A stretch of DNA of 64,000 nt, from contig CM065687.1 in NCBI GenBank assembly GCA_017654935.2, positions 18,983,571-19,047,570 on the forward strand, written 5' to 3'. Under the pieces are notes generated by a model. It worked only from the letters and a program-made list of their open reading frames with translations. It was not told the DNA's origin and did no database searches. Origin of the DNA: Phymorhynchus buccinoides (lineage: Eukaryota > Mollusca > Gastropoda > Neogastropoda > Raphitomidae). Shown one piece after another: positions 32,301-41,924 of this stretch (position 1 is the stretch's first letter; every line of letters begins with the position of its first letter). The position numbers and the translations under genes were made by a program.

Positions 32301-35128
32301 AATATAATTTTAAGGTCCCAAATTAGCCTACAGCCAGGTGACACCAATTTTATAATCACTACTTGTGGCGGTGCCATAGCCGATGAGGTTTAACCGAGGC
32401 GTGGTCACCGCTACAGCTATCTGTATTAATAAAAAATCGGGACTTTACTGGTTTCGTACTGCCTCCGGGCATTGCCTCCAGTATTGTTCCCACCATATTT
32501 GTATTTACAAATGTCCCATATGTGTCTGATTCAGACCAAGAGGACGTAAAACTCCATTCTCCATTCCAGCCTACAGCCAGCCAGTCAGTGTTAGAGGCAT
32601 GAATGAAACGTAGTAGTAGCCCTCTGAGCCACTTTGAAGCACGCATGACTGTTAACCTATGAACTATGAATTTTTAAAGTTCACATGCGATATCCCATTA
32701 CCTTAGTAACGAGGCGTTGGGCGCATGCCCTGCGACGAGAGCGCAGGTTAGTATAGAAAGAGTTAAACCATTGTGGTGCATAAATGCGACATTGGCGGCG
32801 GAAGGGTTAAAACATTTTGTGGTGATTATTTGTTTTTTAGGTCAAGATCTTTTTTCTCTTACTCTCTCTTCTTGCCCTCTCCTTCTGTCCATTTGTTTTT
32901 ATTTTCTTTCCAGAAAATTTATTGTGATTAATCATAGCGGAAGTTGTTTCTTTGATGCTCTTTCGTGTTGAACAGCGTCAGGCCAGTACAGCGGTTTTGA
33001 TCCTGACGAGCCGACATCAGCATCTGGCGGCAAGCCGAAGGTCATGGCTCAGCTGAAAGCCACCTACGGCTTCAAGAACCTGGTCATGATCGGTGACGGA
33101 GCCACCGACATGGAGGCGTCTCCACCAGCTGTGAGTTACCGTAAAATTCTGACTATAAGGCACACCTGTATATTAGCTGCATCCCTTGAATTTACAGAAC
33201 ATGAGGTATTCATTCATATATAAGCCGCAGCAGTTTATAAGCTGCACACAAAATTAAACGCACAAAATAGCTCACAAAGTTTAAGAAAAAACCTATAGAA
33301 TTATAAATAATTGCAATTCAACAGGAGTATAATAATAATCTGAAACATTTTAAACATGGGATTTGAAGCTATTAAGAGCGAAAACCAAGCTTGAGAGCTA
33401 CAATGAAGACCAAAATAAGCGGGAGAATGTGTCTGGAAGCAGATTTAATGGTACTGATAAATGCATGGGTGCTACTCCCCAAAATGAAAAAATACTGAAA
33501 GGCCGGGGTCCAGGGGCCGCCTAGACCCCTGGCGGGGTACAGGGGCAGCGCCCCGTTGGGGGTGGGGGGGGGTGTGTGTTCAGGGGGGCGTTGCCCCCCT
33601 GAAGCTGAAGCAAAAATGCAAATGCAGAGATCATTTCCATAGCTCTCCTGCAATCTGGGAATGGGTGAGGAACAGATTACGATTTGACATCATAGTTCTG
33701 TTGGCAGACAACAGTTGACACTTTGTAAAGTGACTGTCTAAGTTGCTGAGACATGACAAGTCACATTACCTTTTTACAAGAAATACAAAAGATCTATGGT
33801 TAAAATCATATTTTCTTGACTAAGATTTTTGCTGACATTTCAGAAACACAACTATAAAGTTATAAAGCCGTTCAAATAGAAGATAATAATTAGATCATAA
33901 GTGAAATACGATCACGATGTCAGTGGATCCAAACATGACTCTCAATTGAGTTTTTCTAAGCAACATTTTTAACATATTCATACGTTTAACATCATAAATA
34001 TAATTTGGTGAATTGAAATATAGTTGTAACTTACCTTTCTGTGAAGTTTGTAGCTTTCATGACACAAAATTCATGCTGATAATGTTGAATTTAATTCAAA
34101 TAAGTATGTGTGAATATGACTCGGCCGCCATTTTTGTTGTTGTATTTTCACTTCCGGTGGTTGGAAGACCCAGATTCTAAATGGCCCCAACCACAGTTAA
34201 CAGATTAACTTTTTGGGGGGGAAAATGTTTTAAAAATACGGAATTTCTGTCTCAGCAGAAAACTTAATTTACGGATTTCCGTTTATACGGAAGGTAGTAG
34301 CACCCATGTAAATGTAGAAAGGGGAAAATCAATAGACAAGCCGCATCAGTATATAAGCCGCATGGGCCAAAGTTGAGGGGAAAAGTAGCGGCTTATAGTC
34401 AGCATTTTACAGTAAATGCTTGTGTGTGTGTGTGTGTGCAAGGACACATTGCCTTGTCAGCTAGAAATGCTGTGCACAAGATTTATTTTCAATATTTATT
34501 TGCTTTTACTTTGTCCGTTTTTCTTTTAGGATGTAAACTAAATCATTTCAATGTGCCCTGCATGTAGCTTACTCTGCAGTAGGATTGGGTCATTATGAAT
34601 TATCCTCATAATTTGTTTTGATAATATTGTTTTCCTTCTTCTTGTCGAATGCAAATGGCTACACAGCCCGACCAGTTTTTGTTCCGAATTGCACCTTTAT
34701 GTTCCAGCTTTTGGTGGCTGCCAAAGAGCATAAGGCCGTGTACACACATAAGCGGATATTCCATGCAGAAACCCGTGCGCAATCCATAAATAAGTGAAAC
34801 GAAGAAGGGAAAAGATTTGCGCACGTGTCCGAATTTCCCCTATGTGCGTAAACTTTCATCCTTCTTTCTTCCACTTTTTTAGGGTTTTCCGTACGGCCTT
34901 ACGCGTCTAATGCGAACCCGGCCTACTTGTTAAAAAACAAAACTCCAGTGACCACTCGTCACTTCTTGTGGGTTCATGTTATGATTATTTCTTCCTTCTT
35001 GACAGGATGCCTTTATAGGTTACGGGGGTAACATTGTTCGGAAGAGCGTCAAAGAGAAAGCTGGATGGTTTGTGACAGACTTCAGAGAGCTCATCTCTGC
35101 ACTGCAGACAGCAGATTCTTCCTCGTGA
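24392..35128 (+). CDS. PSPH: Phosphoserine phosphatase, complete coding sequence in five exons
   Basis: Joining 24392-24543, 25469-25603, 29966-30108, 32976-33130 and 35006-35128 gives 708 nt, 235 residues plus TGA. All introns are GT-AG and all phases match. The enzyme is a cytosolic Mg-dependent HAD-superfamily hydrolase that converts L-phosphoserine to L-serine and phosphate, the last step of serine synthesis. All catalytic blocks are visible: DVDST (D24 nucleophile, D26 acid/base) with E33, SGGF (S113-F116), SGGK (K163) and GDGATDME (D184, D188). The cap region [15 protein letters not shown] is also typical. Length is close to human (225). Start M1 follows an acceptor 20 nt upstream, so a 5' non-coding exon is expected further left. 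No operon-like neighbour; NICN1 converges on it from the right. Confidence 0.97.
24598..25005 (+). mobile_element. Family F SINE-like element in PSPH intron 1
   Basis: Contains 'ACCTTCTGGAAGTTCTGTGC', 'TTGCTGGGCCTAACAATTTC', 'GGCGCATAATGGCAACATGA', 'CATAATTGACAGGAAACTGA' and a terminal (GAA)n run, matching 46722-47012 in reverse. The first part (24598-24720) has a GT-rich insertion. Confidence 0.75.
25130..25335. repeat. Compound (GT)n microsatellite in PSPH intron 1
   Basis: GT runs broken by CACT, AAG and TC. Overlapping Cys/Val or Thr/His ORFs on both strands are artefacts. Confidence 0.9.
25469..25603 (+). CDS. PSPH: PSPH exon 2
   Basis: The acceptor AACTAACAG is followed by G completing Trp51, then [20 protein letters not shown]. 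It ends in ...SEGI plus two bases of Q96. The donor is GTAGGT at 25604; reading on would give an immediate stop. Confidence 0.95.
25668..27003 (-). mobile_element. 3' part of a CR1/L2-like non-LTR retrotransposon in PSPH intron 2
   Basis: On the minus strand, 27003-26393 encodes the post-RT C-terminal domain: [88 protein letters not shown] and [10 protein letters not shown]. The 3' UTR is inflated by CA repeats (25830-26330 on the plus strand). It ends in a conserved tail, 'AAAGCGCTATATAAATGTAC' plus (ATT)n at 25668-25690. The 5' end, endonuclease and RT are missing. The reading frame of this fragment is intact. Confidence 0.9.
25825..26330. repeat. ~500-bp (CA)n compound microsatellite inside the LINE 3' UTR
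   Basis: Long CA blocks (25925-25995, 26217-26305) with CGCA interruptions and a ~150-bp less pure centre. Confidence 0.9.
27060..27430. mobile_element. Repeat ending in family G MITE (CCCCTTGACTGCC termini)
   Basis: 'CCCCCTTGACTGCCAGAGAA' at ~27196 and 'GGCAGTCAAGGGGTTAA' at ~27411-27427 are inverted ends, TTAA on the right. Internal 'GATGTCATCGGTGACGTCAT' recurs at 51165-51195. 27060-27195 ('AATGTGTCGGCTGAATGCAG') resembles the reverse of 29505-29630. Confidence 0.6.
27431..28590. other. PSPH intron 2, no recognised feature
   Basis: Single-copy-looking AT-rich DNA. 'GCCTGAA'/'TTCAGGCA' motifs cluster at 27595-27725. No ORF with recognisable homology. Confidence 0.45.
28595..28712. mobile_element. 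Family H MITE, degraded
   Basis: 'CATATTTTATAAGGCGCACC' to 'CGCCTTATAGTCCGTAAAAT', with internal 'AGGGATCTCGGTCTGGGGAA'. Confidence 0.75.
29500..29830 (-). mobile_element. Family F-related repeat in PSPH intron 2
   Basis: Begins with CTTCTTCTTCTTCTG (reverse of the GAA tail). Includes 'AGGGAAAAGGCAGAGTCAAA', 'GATTAGAGGAAGTTACAAGC' and 'ACAGAACTTCAAGATGG', shared with 46900-46985. Confidence 0.6.
29966..30108 (+). CDS. PSPH: PSPH exon 3
   Basis: The acceptor GTTTCCAG is followed by one base completing Q96, then [20 protein letters not shown] with HAD motif II (SGG). It ends FFEE plus one base. The donor is GTAAAT at 30109. Confidence 0.95.
30150..30458. mobile_element. Family H MITE with internal triplication, in PSPH intron 3
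   Basis: Ends are 'TATTTTACGGACTATAAGGC' and 'AGTCCGTAAAATATT'. A ~72-bp internal block ('TATAGTTTCTTACTATATTA' through 'AAGTATCGCCTTAT') is repeated three times with near identity, starting near 30213, 30290 and 30366. Confidence 0.8.
30540..30702. repeat. (TG)n-TCTGAT minisatellite
   Basis: 'TGTGTGTGTGTCTGAT' blocks of 18-26 bp repeated about eight times. Confidence 0.85.
31105..31505 (-). mobile_element. SINE2 copy in PSPH intron 3
   Basis: Minus-strand copy of the element at 58240. Shares the tail (TAGGTA)n, 'GAAATTCGGGTTGCTCCCAC', 'GGGACCTCGGTTTATCGTCT' and 'CTCAGACCGTAAGGCCTAGT'. A G run (31227-31247) replaces the (C)n linker. Confidence 0.8.
31883..32810. mobile_element. Family A MITE split by a ~700-bp insertion, in PSPH intron 3
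   Basis: The left part runs from 'TTTTAACCCTTTCGCCACCA' to TTAAATCATT (32051-32060). The right part resumes at TTAAACCATT (32763-32772) and ends 'GGCGGAAGGGTTAA'. The repeated TTAAAyCATT looks like a ~10-bp target duplication around the insert. Confidence 0.8.
32061..32762. mobile_element. Insertion inside family A, containing a family I segment
   Basis: Flanked by TTAAATCATT/TTAAACCATT. Its middle (32358-32555, minus) is family I, shared with 60823-61017 and 63164-63367: 'CTCCAGTATTGTTCCCACCA', 'ATTTGTATTTACAAATGTCC', 'TGAGGTTTAACCGAGGCGTG'. Confidence 0.7.
32976..33130 (+). CDS. PSPH: PSPH exon 4
   Basis: The acceptor GTTGAACAG is followed by two bases completing T144, then [19 protein letters not shown] (motif III Lys) and [16 protein letters not shown] (motif IV). 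The donor is GTGAGT at 33131, phase 0. Confidence 0.95.
33138..34415. mobile_element. Large family H-type element filling most of PSPH intron 4
   Basis: Left end 'ACCGTAAAATTCTGACTATA', right end 'TATAGTCAGCATTTTACAGT'. 'ATATAAGCCGCA' repeats sit near both ends. At ~1.28 kb it is far longer than other H copies. The middle holds a GC-rich block (33500-33605) and no convincing transposase ORF. Confidence 0.6.
34729..34923. mobile_element. Family J element in PSPH intron 4
   Basis: Reverse-complement relative of 1541-1732: 'AAGGCCGTGTACACACATAA' to 'CTAATGCGAACCCGGCC'. Confidence 0.65.
35006..35128 (+). CDS. PSPH: PSPH terminal coding exon
   Basis: The acceptor CTTCTTGACAG is followed by [18 protein letters not shown], then [13 protein letters not shown] and TGA at 35126-35128. 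The DAF.G.GGN block is the conserved C-terminal phosphatase segment. Confidence 0.95.
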   Translation, partial: DAFIGYGGNIVRKSVKEKAGWFVTDFRELISALQTADSSS

Positions 35129-36150
35129 CGAAAACTTTGACTGACTGGCTTTGTGAAGAAAGCCTTTTGATTAGTGTATTTTGAATCTTCATGTGGTAGA
35201 CAGAAATGTATCCAATAGAATTAGAAAGAACGGTAGATATGGGTCTAATGGAAACCAGATCGTTTGTGATTTGCAGCAATTTAACCAAAATGAAAACAAT
35301 AGCCTGAAGCTATACTAAATACCTTCAAAAATCTCCTTGACAAGGATCAAAATTTTAGCCAACTATATTTTGAATACGATGATTGAATTACAATCATAAT
35401 TTTAAAGGCATGCTTTAAGCAAACAAAACAGTGATCAATGAAGGGACGCTTATAAGCCGCAAGGCTTAGGCTTGAGCCAGTCCTACACTATACTACTAAA
35501 ATTCTTGAACCTTGACAATGAGGATTATTCAGTCTGGCTTTGTTAAACAGAATACGGGTCATTGTTTTTTGTTTTTTACAATATAATCATTTACTTGTTT
35601 GTGTTTGATATACACGTTAAAGCATAATTCGTCGTGTTTGGTATGTTACTGGTATGTCTGAAACAATTGGATCTTGAAGAGCAGAATGGAAAGAGAGATG
35701 ATGATAGTAGGCAAAGTTGAAACTAGAATTACAGTTTGGATGTGTGCTATTGGCGTATGTCTTGAAGGCTCGAGTTCTGTTTTGAAGATGTTTTTTTCTA
35801 TCAGATTTTTTCTCCTTTTTGTCCCTGACTTTCAATTGTTCCTTGTTTTTGACTCGGTGAATTTTGCATTTGAAGGAGTGTTATTTTTTACTTTCTTTTC
35901 CATGCTTACGATTCTATGAATCTTGCATTTTAAGGAGCATTTAAACAAAATTCTCTTGTTATATGCTTTTGATTCTGTGAATCTTGCATTTTAATGAACA
36001 TTTTTTATATAATTTGTTCCATGCTTTAGATTATGAGTATTTACTATTTTGCATTTTATTATTTTTGTGGATCATTTTGTTGTATTTATGTATATTTTGA
36101 GCTAGTCCCTCCCCATTTCCTTACTGTTCCTACTATTTGACTTGGTGGCT
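35129..36150 (+). other. 3' flank of PSPH, presumably 3' UTR then spacer
   Basis: AT-rich. Three diverged ~55-65-bp units around 35840-36060 share 'TGAATCTTGCATTTTAAGGA' and 'CATGCTT..GATTCTGTGAAT'. I see no canonical AATAAA soon after the stop, so the poly(A) site is undetermined. Confidence 0.5.
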
Positions 36151-36390
36151 CTAGCCGCCTATGCTTAATAGTAATTTCTCTTTTGCTGTCATATCACTCC
36201 GTTTATTCCATCTGTCAGAAATATTGCTAGCATCAGCTAGACAAGGCTGCCCATTGGAAGAGACACAGCACTCCTCCTCGGTTTTTGAAGTACTCCCTTG
36301 TTGAAGATAAGTATTGCCTAGGTGTAGAGAAGCAAACTGAATCAATTCCTTTTTTAATAGGGCGTTTGCCACGAGTGTTCGTTCACTATA
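36151..36390 (-). CDS. Small unrecognised ORF with protein-like composition
   Basis: About 75-80 codons on the minus strand, ending at 36151 (73 from the first ATG). It reads ANALLKKELIQFASLHLG, NTYLQQGSTSKTEEE, CCVSSNGQPCLADASN and RWNKRSDMTAKEKLLLS. Composition is mixed and not repeat-like, unlike most short ORFs here. I do not recognise it. It could be an exon, a decayed transposon gene or chance, and no clear splice sites or start context were found. It lies between the convergent PSPH and NICN1 genes. Confidence 0.25.
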   Translation of the reverse strand, partial: YSERTLVANALLKKELIQFASLHLGNTYLQQGSTSKTEEECCVSSNGQPCLADASNISDRWNKRSDMTAKEKLLLSIGG

Positions 36391-37157
36391 CTAGACTACT
36401 AATTTGCCCGAGCTCGTTCTGCCCGAGTTGCGCTGACCTTTCTAATTTAACTCTCTAAATTCAACTGTGAAATTCAAGGTCACCGGCGCGTGGCAAATGC
36501 TCTATTGCGGCCATCTTCATGGCCTTCAAATGTTCACGTCACTTTGGCAAAGCACTTGCTCCAATCATTGCTCCCGTGTTAAGTCCTTTCGCGAACATTG
36601 TGTCCTCTCGCGGATACCGTGACCTACAATAAGCCTAGGGTCTCCCATAACCATATGTATTCTTGATCAGCATGTCACAACCTATACAGATCCTGAATTT
36701 TGAACCGCCAGGGCAAACCTCCGCCAAGGAAAACGCACAAAACCGAAATTTCTTTCCTTCATGTCCGAGCTGTATCATGAACTAGTGGGTGGAATGGCTT
36801 CAAATTGTGTGTGGTAATGTAACATGGCGAGTATAGAAATAAATACTTGCAATAAATAAAAAATAAAACAAACTGGGTAATTTTAGACTAGTGTGCACAT
36901 AAGGACAAAAAGTGTGCGAGAGGACTTAAACACTCCTGCACTTGTTCAAGTGTACATGCAGACATGGGATTTTTTAGGACGTTCCCTGATTTCAGGAAAT
37001 TCTGAAGCCATCAGGGCTGTCCTTGAGGTAAGTGTAAATCCATTGAGAAATGGGGATGAGGGGGTGGTGGTGGGTGTAGACTGGGAGTGGCTGAAGAAAA
37101 CACTAAGAAGCAATCATGCTTCAGTTGCCACTCAAATCCACAACCCAATCCAGCATG
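36391..37157. other. Intergenic spacer between PSPH and NICN1
   Basis: Contains 'GAATGGCTTCAAATTGTGTG' (distantly like 2950-2980), AATAAATAAA at ~36850 and CAGGA repeats at 36970-37025. No gene. Confidence 0.45.
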
Positions 37158-37630
37158 TCGTCGCTGTCCGACGCTAACCGTGTATTTACACAATCAGTGA
37201 TTTTACAGGAGCATCAAAAAACATATTGTCGCCTGCTACAAAGTCAATCCCCATTTGATATACGCTTGACCCTTCTTCTTTACCGATGAGTAAACATGTG
37301 ACACAATAAAAGTTGCATTAACACCCAACATTTTCGTGATAATTCAGTTACACGGTTAGTCACAAAGTTAGTGCATTGTTCTCACAATGGGAGATACGAC
37401 AGTTGCCGGCAGTTACACGATTAGCGTGACCAGTTACACGCTTATCGCGTCAAAACCAGCAACAACCCGCCACATACACGATTATTTCTGTGGTATCATG
37501 TGACAAATTTGAGCATTTTCATTGGTCGCAGACACAAGAGATTTATAGAAGACCTGTGTGAGGTCACTGGAAGGATTTTCAGTAAAAAATCTATTTTTGT
37601 CAAATTTTGTAGATACACGGACAGCGACGA
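37158..37630. mobile_element. Family K MITE (TCGCTGTCCGACGCTAACC termini)
   Basis: Left end 'CGTCGCTGTCCGACGCTAAC', right end 'ATACACGGACAGCGACG'. Repeated 'AGTTACACG.TTAGCGT' motifs inside. A second copy lies in opposite orientation at 46005-46452. Confidence 0.75.
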
Positions 37631-37735
37631 TGTTCATCCCATTCAGATGAGGCTCACTCCCAACAGCCACTTCATTAAAGTTCATTTCTTGGATCAGGAT
37701 CAGGATTTTTTTAGGAGAACAAGGGGCCTATCCCA

Positions 37736-37766
<31 letters not shown>

Positions 37767-38801
37767 GTAATTTTTCAGGAAAGGTCACTTTCTTCGGATC
37801 TCGTGTCTATAGATGGCCCAGTGTGACACCCAGGTGATCTTCAGCTATTCCACACAGGAGTGAGACAGATGGAAAAGAAGGGTTTGCTTAAACTTTAAAG
37901 GCACAAGGCATAAAAGAGCCGATCCCAGGAATCGGGTAATCAGTTGTGAGTGGGAGAGAGAGAGAGAGAGAAACAAGCCAGTGTCTCTCCTAGCTGCAGG
38001 CTTTCGCCAGCATCAGTTTAGTTTTTTTCCCCTCCTCTTTAGTTTGAAAAAGGAAGCTTTCGCTGCGAGCGCCAAGCCAGAGACTGACAATTTTTAGCCT
38101 ACTGCTTGCTTACTAGTGCCGTGCTGGCTTTAAGTGGCTCGCTTACATGCAAAGCGTTCGCACAGTCAGATTGCTGGGTGGTAGAGCTTGCTGTTGCTTA
38201 CCAGAACAGCAATGGCTTTGATGGACACTCGCAGTTTGTCAACACTGCTGTTTTTTTCTTCTTCTCCCTCAATGGTTGCTTCTTTGTCGCATGATTCTAG
38301 GATTGCGTATCGCTTTCTTGTCCTTGTGGTACTACAGTTTATTGGCCACTGCAACTAGGGTTATTAACACCCTTGACAGTGAGAGTAAAGCCCTTGCTGG
38401 TCAGTACTGAAAAGGGCATTCACTCTTGCGAAAGGCAGCCATTTAGTGGCCTCAAATAGGGTTATTGGCAAGAGTTACCCTCTTGTTTGGTCAGTACTCA
38501 AGTATCTACCAAGGGCATTCACTCTAGCAAAACATGGTTGTTGCAGTGGCCAATAGCAACTGACAAAAAGTGCACAATAGTAGCTAATCTCCATGTAACA
38601 TTAGCAAAGACATTATGCATCTCCATTACACACTTAGTTTGCTTTAAAAAGAATTTTAAAAATATGTTTGTATGCTAAGGGAAAAAAACCACCTGTTGAA
38701 GACATACGCAAAGGTGTTTGTACATAGCTGATGATGATTTGACCGATCCTGTCAGTAGTTTTTACCTTGTTTACCGTTGTTATTGTTATACAGACACTTG
38801 A
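37631..38801. repeat. Spacer with poly(C), (GA)n and a two-copy duplication
   Basis: C30 at 37736-37765 and (GA)n at 37951-37971. A ~125-bp unit is duplicated at ~38345-38540 ('TAGGGTTATT', 'TGGTCAGTACT', 'AAGGGCATTCACTCT'). Confidence 0.65.
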
Positions 38802-39822
38802 CATATCGTCGGTGAAAGTCACAAACCTTGTATGTCAATTTTGGTAGTTTTGAGAAAAAAAGAACAAAAAAATGTTTTAAAAATTAACAGCGTTTACCAT
38901 AATTGATTAACTATGATCAATATGTTGTTCAAGACATTGCAAGTTCATTCCTGAATATTGTTATGTATTTTTTTTTTTTTTAATACAGTGGTACCCCTCT
39001 AATAAGACCTTGAAAGTGCGGTGAAAAAAAAGTCTTATCTGAGGGGTGTTCTTATTAGAGGACCAAGCAACTTCCAAGTTGAAACTAGGTGATCGGTCAT
39101 TCTCCATAAGTTGGAACTCAGTGAATCAGAATGCTTTCACTTTACATACAAAAAAGTTGAAAAGCAGCTCCTTTCCGCTATCAGACTGATAAATCGGCGT
39201 TAGTGTGTGCACTACAACTCTCGCTGAATGCAAACAACTCACAAAATCCGATAAATGAAAGCAGCTGGCGCATTAGCGTTTGCCGTGATTTCGTATCTGC
39301 GGTGTATGCAGCGCCATTTTGTCAGCCGAGTTGTATGCGCGGTAAAAGTTCTGTGTGTGCAAACTGTGACTAAAAATGAACTGCCAGAGCGTTACTTTGT
39401 CATGTTTTGTGTTGTGTTGTGTCGTGCATAATCCAGTATTTAGTAGGTCCGTTATGGCGAAGATTAGGTCTGTACTGTTATATGTAGTTTGTGTGTGAGT
39501 GCAACATGGGCCATCGAAGTTGCCATCGGACCCGTTGCCATGACTTTCGATCACGAGTTCGTCTGCTTTTCATCGAGAGATCAATTTACACGAACTTGAC
39601 TGCAAAAAGATAAGATTGTGGTCGCATCTCAACCCCTGAAATCGGGTCGTAAGTCGGAACTCAGGAAAAGTCGTATTTGCGTCATAGGATATATAGTGGA
39701 ATGTGTTCGGGAAAAAAATAATCAGTCGTATGTGAGGAGAAGTCGCATTTGCGAGCGTCTTATTAGAGGGGTACCACTGTATTTGAAAAGAACGAAGATA
39801 CGAGAATTTCACCGACGATATT
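38802..39822. mobile_element. Family C MITE split by the pogo/Tigger-like element, right end rearranged
   Basis: The left end is 'ATATCGTCGGTGAAAGTCAC'. The pogo-like insertion occupies 38986-39779 just before 'TTGAAAAGAACGAAGATACG', the same internal site as at 4234. The right terminus (GAATTTCACCGACGATAT) follows directly after GATACGA, with the family C interior 'TTTACACAACCTCATTTACC' displaced beyond it. Confidence 0.8.
38986..39779 (-). mobile_element. Pogo/Tigger-like non-autonomous element, intact inverted termini
   Basis: Both ends are perfect: 'CAGTGGTACCCCTCTAATAA' and 'TTATTAGAGGGGTACCACTG', flanked by TA on each side. The interior is the reverse complement of 3574-4233 plus ~110 bp absent there. 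No transposase. Confidence 0.88.
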
Positions 39823-40140
39823 TACACAACCTCATTTACCCCCTATAAATGACTATCATATCCTGTTTGTATGATTTATCATATCCTGTTTGTATGATTT
39901 GGAGTGTGTGAAAATAAATTTGAATATTGATTTATGTTTTATATTAATGTTGAATGTTTTTAAAGTGAGCAAGGTCCCAAAGATGCTTTCTGTCTTGACA
40001 ATTTGACCACAAATGTTTCATTCCTACAATCTGCACTGCTTGTGAAGAGAATGAGGATTTTCAAGCCAATATCAGAATATGTTTCTGTTTTTTGCCTGTC
40101 AATTTTTCTGTCTGTGTATAGAGTACTAACGTTGGTTGTT

Positions 40141-40200
40141 GGTATATGTGCGTACTCCCCCCCCCCCCCCCTGAAATGCTTGCGTCATTTTGAGGGGTAC
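40141..40200. repeat. Poly(C) and G/C-rich spacer
   Basis: A C14 run at ~40157-40170. 39823-40265 otherwise holds no recognised gene. Confidence 0.6.
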
Positions 40201-40265
40201 GCAACCCCCTTTAGTACTCTAGAGTACTGAAAAACAGAACCAATCTTTAATTTCAAAGGAATGGT

Positions 40266-40437
40266 CAACTTAGGACGCTGATTTGACCGCCAGGGGGCGA
40301 TCAAACCAGTAGGGGCTTAGCGCGTGATATACTCACATCTCCCTCCCTCTCTCTCACTACGCCCAACTAAGAATATCACGCGCTAAGCCCCATCTGGTTT
40401 GATTGCCCCATGGCGGTAAAATGCGCGTCCTAAGTTG
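40266..40437. mobile_element. Family E palindromic MITE
   Basis: 'CAACTTAGGACGCTGATTTG' to 'GCGCGTCCTAAGTTG'. The arms share 'GCGCGTGATAT'/'ATATCACGCGC', with a TC-rich centre. Confidence 0.85.
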
Positions 40438-40827
40438 CTAATTGGTTCAAAGTTTTCAATTTATGCAAATAACCTTCCATTAGATTTTGGAGAAATGTGA
40501 ACGGTCATTCTGTTTCATGATTAAAAAGATTCATTTCTCACTTCTATGCTATTTAGCAGGTTTTGCTGCAAAAGTAATGGGTTTTGATGACATTTTAAAA
40601 ACAGTTGGGGTATCGCACTCGAAACAAACATTTGCATGTTGTATTACCGAGAGTACCTGCAAAATAGGGTGATTAAGTTTAACATTTTTTTTGTTTTTCT
40701 TATTCCAAAGGATAACCTGAAGTAGAAACCTTGTAGTTGGGCTGGGGATTTAACAAATTGAAATTAAGTTGTCTCTCTAGTCTTTGTGGAGGTTTGAACC
40801 GTGTCAGTGCTGTGCCTAGGGTTGTAT

Positions 40828-41035
40828 GCCAGAAGGTACTATCATTCTACTTGTGTGAAAGCCAGAAGGTACTATCATTCTCTGGTGAAAAGCCAGAAGG
40901 TACTATCATTCTTCTCTGGTGAAAAGCCAGAAGGCACTATCATTCTGCTTGCGTGAAAGCCAGAGTTTACTACCACACAATAATCTGATGGTACCTTCTG
41001 GCTTTCACTCTATAAGAATGATTGCACCTTCTGTC
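40828..41035. repeat. ~32-39-bp minisatellite (four copies) followed by its inverse
   Basis: 'AGCCAGAAGGTACTATCATT' recurs near 40828, 40860, 40892 and 40926. 40988-41035 carries 'GATGGTACCTTCTGGCTTTC' and 'GAATGATTGCACCTTCTG', the reverse complement, so the block can fold. Confidence 0.8.
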
Positions 41036-41044
41036 ATGCTACCC

Positions 41045-41306
41045 TCGATATAAAAGGCATCAAATCAGGGCCTGTTATCAGAATATCCTATTTTGTTAAT
41101 TGTGTGAGGTCAGGACAGGATGCCATGTTATACTTATAGAGGAATTCCCAATATTGCAGATAATGTTTTTTCCTCTACCAAGTTCTTCTCTTCAGGGCCC
41201 ACGGTCAGTATGTTGACCATTCCGACTCCTTTAGGAAAAAAAGAAAGAAAAAAAGTTAAGTTTGATGGTAATTTGGGCTGAAAAATAGCTGGCAGCAAAA
41301 TGGTTA
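41045..41306. mobile_element. Family A MITE, left end lost, with a ~60-bp internal insertion
   Basis: 'AAAAGGCATCAAATCAGGGC', 'GAGGAATTCCCAATATTGCA' and the terminal 'GCTGGCAGCAAAATGGTTAA' match family A. 41175-41250 is foreign. Confidence 0.65.
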
Positions 41307-41924
41307 AAATCCTTCAAAATCCCTATTATCGTCCAAGAGACCGTCCAACAGATGCCATAACCAGTTTTTGAAGTGCAAACACAACAGGAAGTCGCACAAA
41401 CGTAACTTCACTGATTTGAAAGGGGAGCATACTCTTATTTATGACTGTGGTAATGGCGGTCAGCAAGTGTTTACTGAATGCGTACAGGCTTCAGATTTTG
41501 ACTTTCTTTAGCCAGGTTCATATCGCCTTATAAACTAGAACACCTTTTTCTTTCTTTTCTCTTTCACGAACCGCATGCTTTTTCTACACTCTCCGCCATC
41601 TTTGCTTCAACAAGGGAAACGACTCCGCTTTCAAGCCCTTGATCGGTAGTTGTTTCCCTTGGCTCGAAGTCTTTCGTGGACTCGGTCACGGTCGTAAAAT
41701 TCAACAAAAGGGAGGTCGTAAGTCACGTTTTAGAGGAAGTTGTTTAAATAGTAAAAACTTCGGTCCTACATGAGAGGGGGTTGCTTAACAGAGGGTCTTA
41801 TAATGGAGGTGTGACTGTACACACAAGCGCCTTAAGGTCAAAAAAATATGGTAGTCTTCAGATGGTATGAAATAGAAGAAATATTATCTTCACTTTAAAA
41901 GTGATGTTTTAAGCACTTATAATA
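41307..41924. other. Spacer with fragments of family H and pogo-like termini
   Basis: 41755-41825 reads 'GAGAGGGGGTTGCTTAACAG..GGTCTTATAATGGAGGTGTG', like the 53276 element end. 41825-41855 'AAGGTCAAAAAAATATGGTA' resembles a family H end. No gene seen. Confidence 0.4.
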
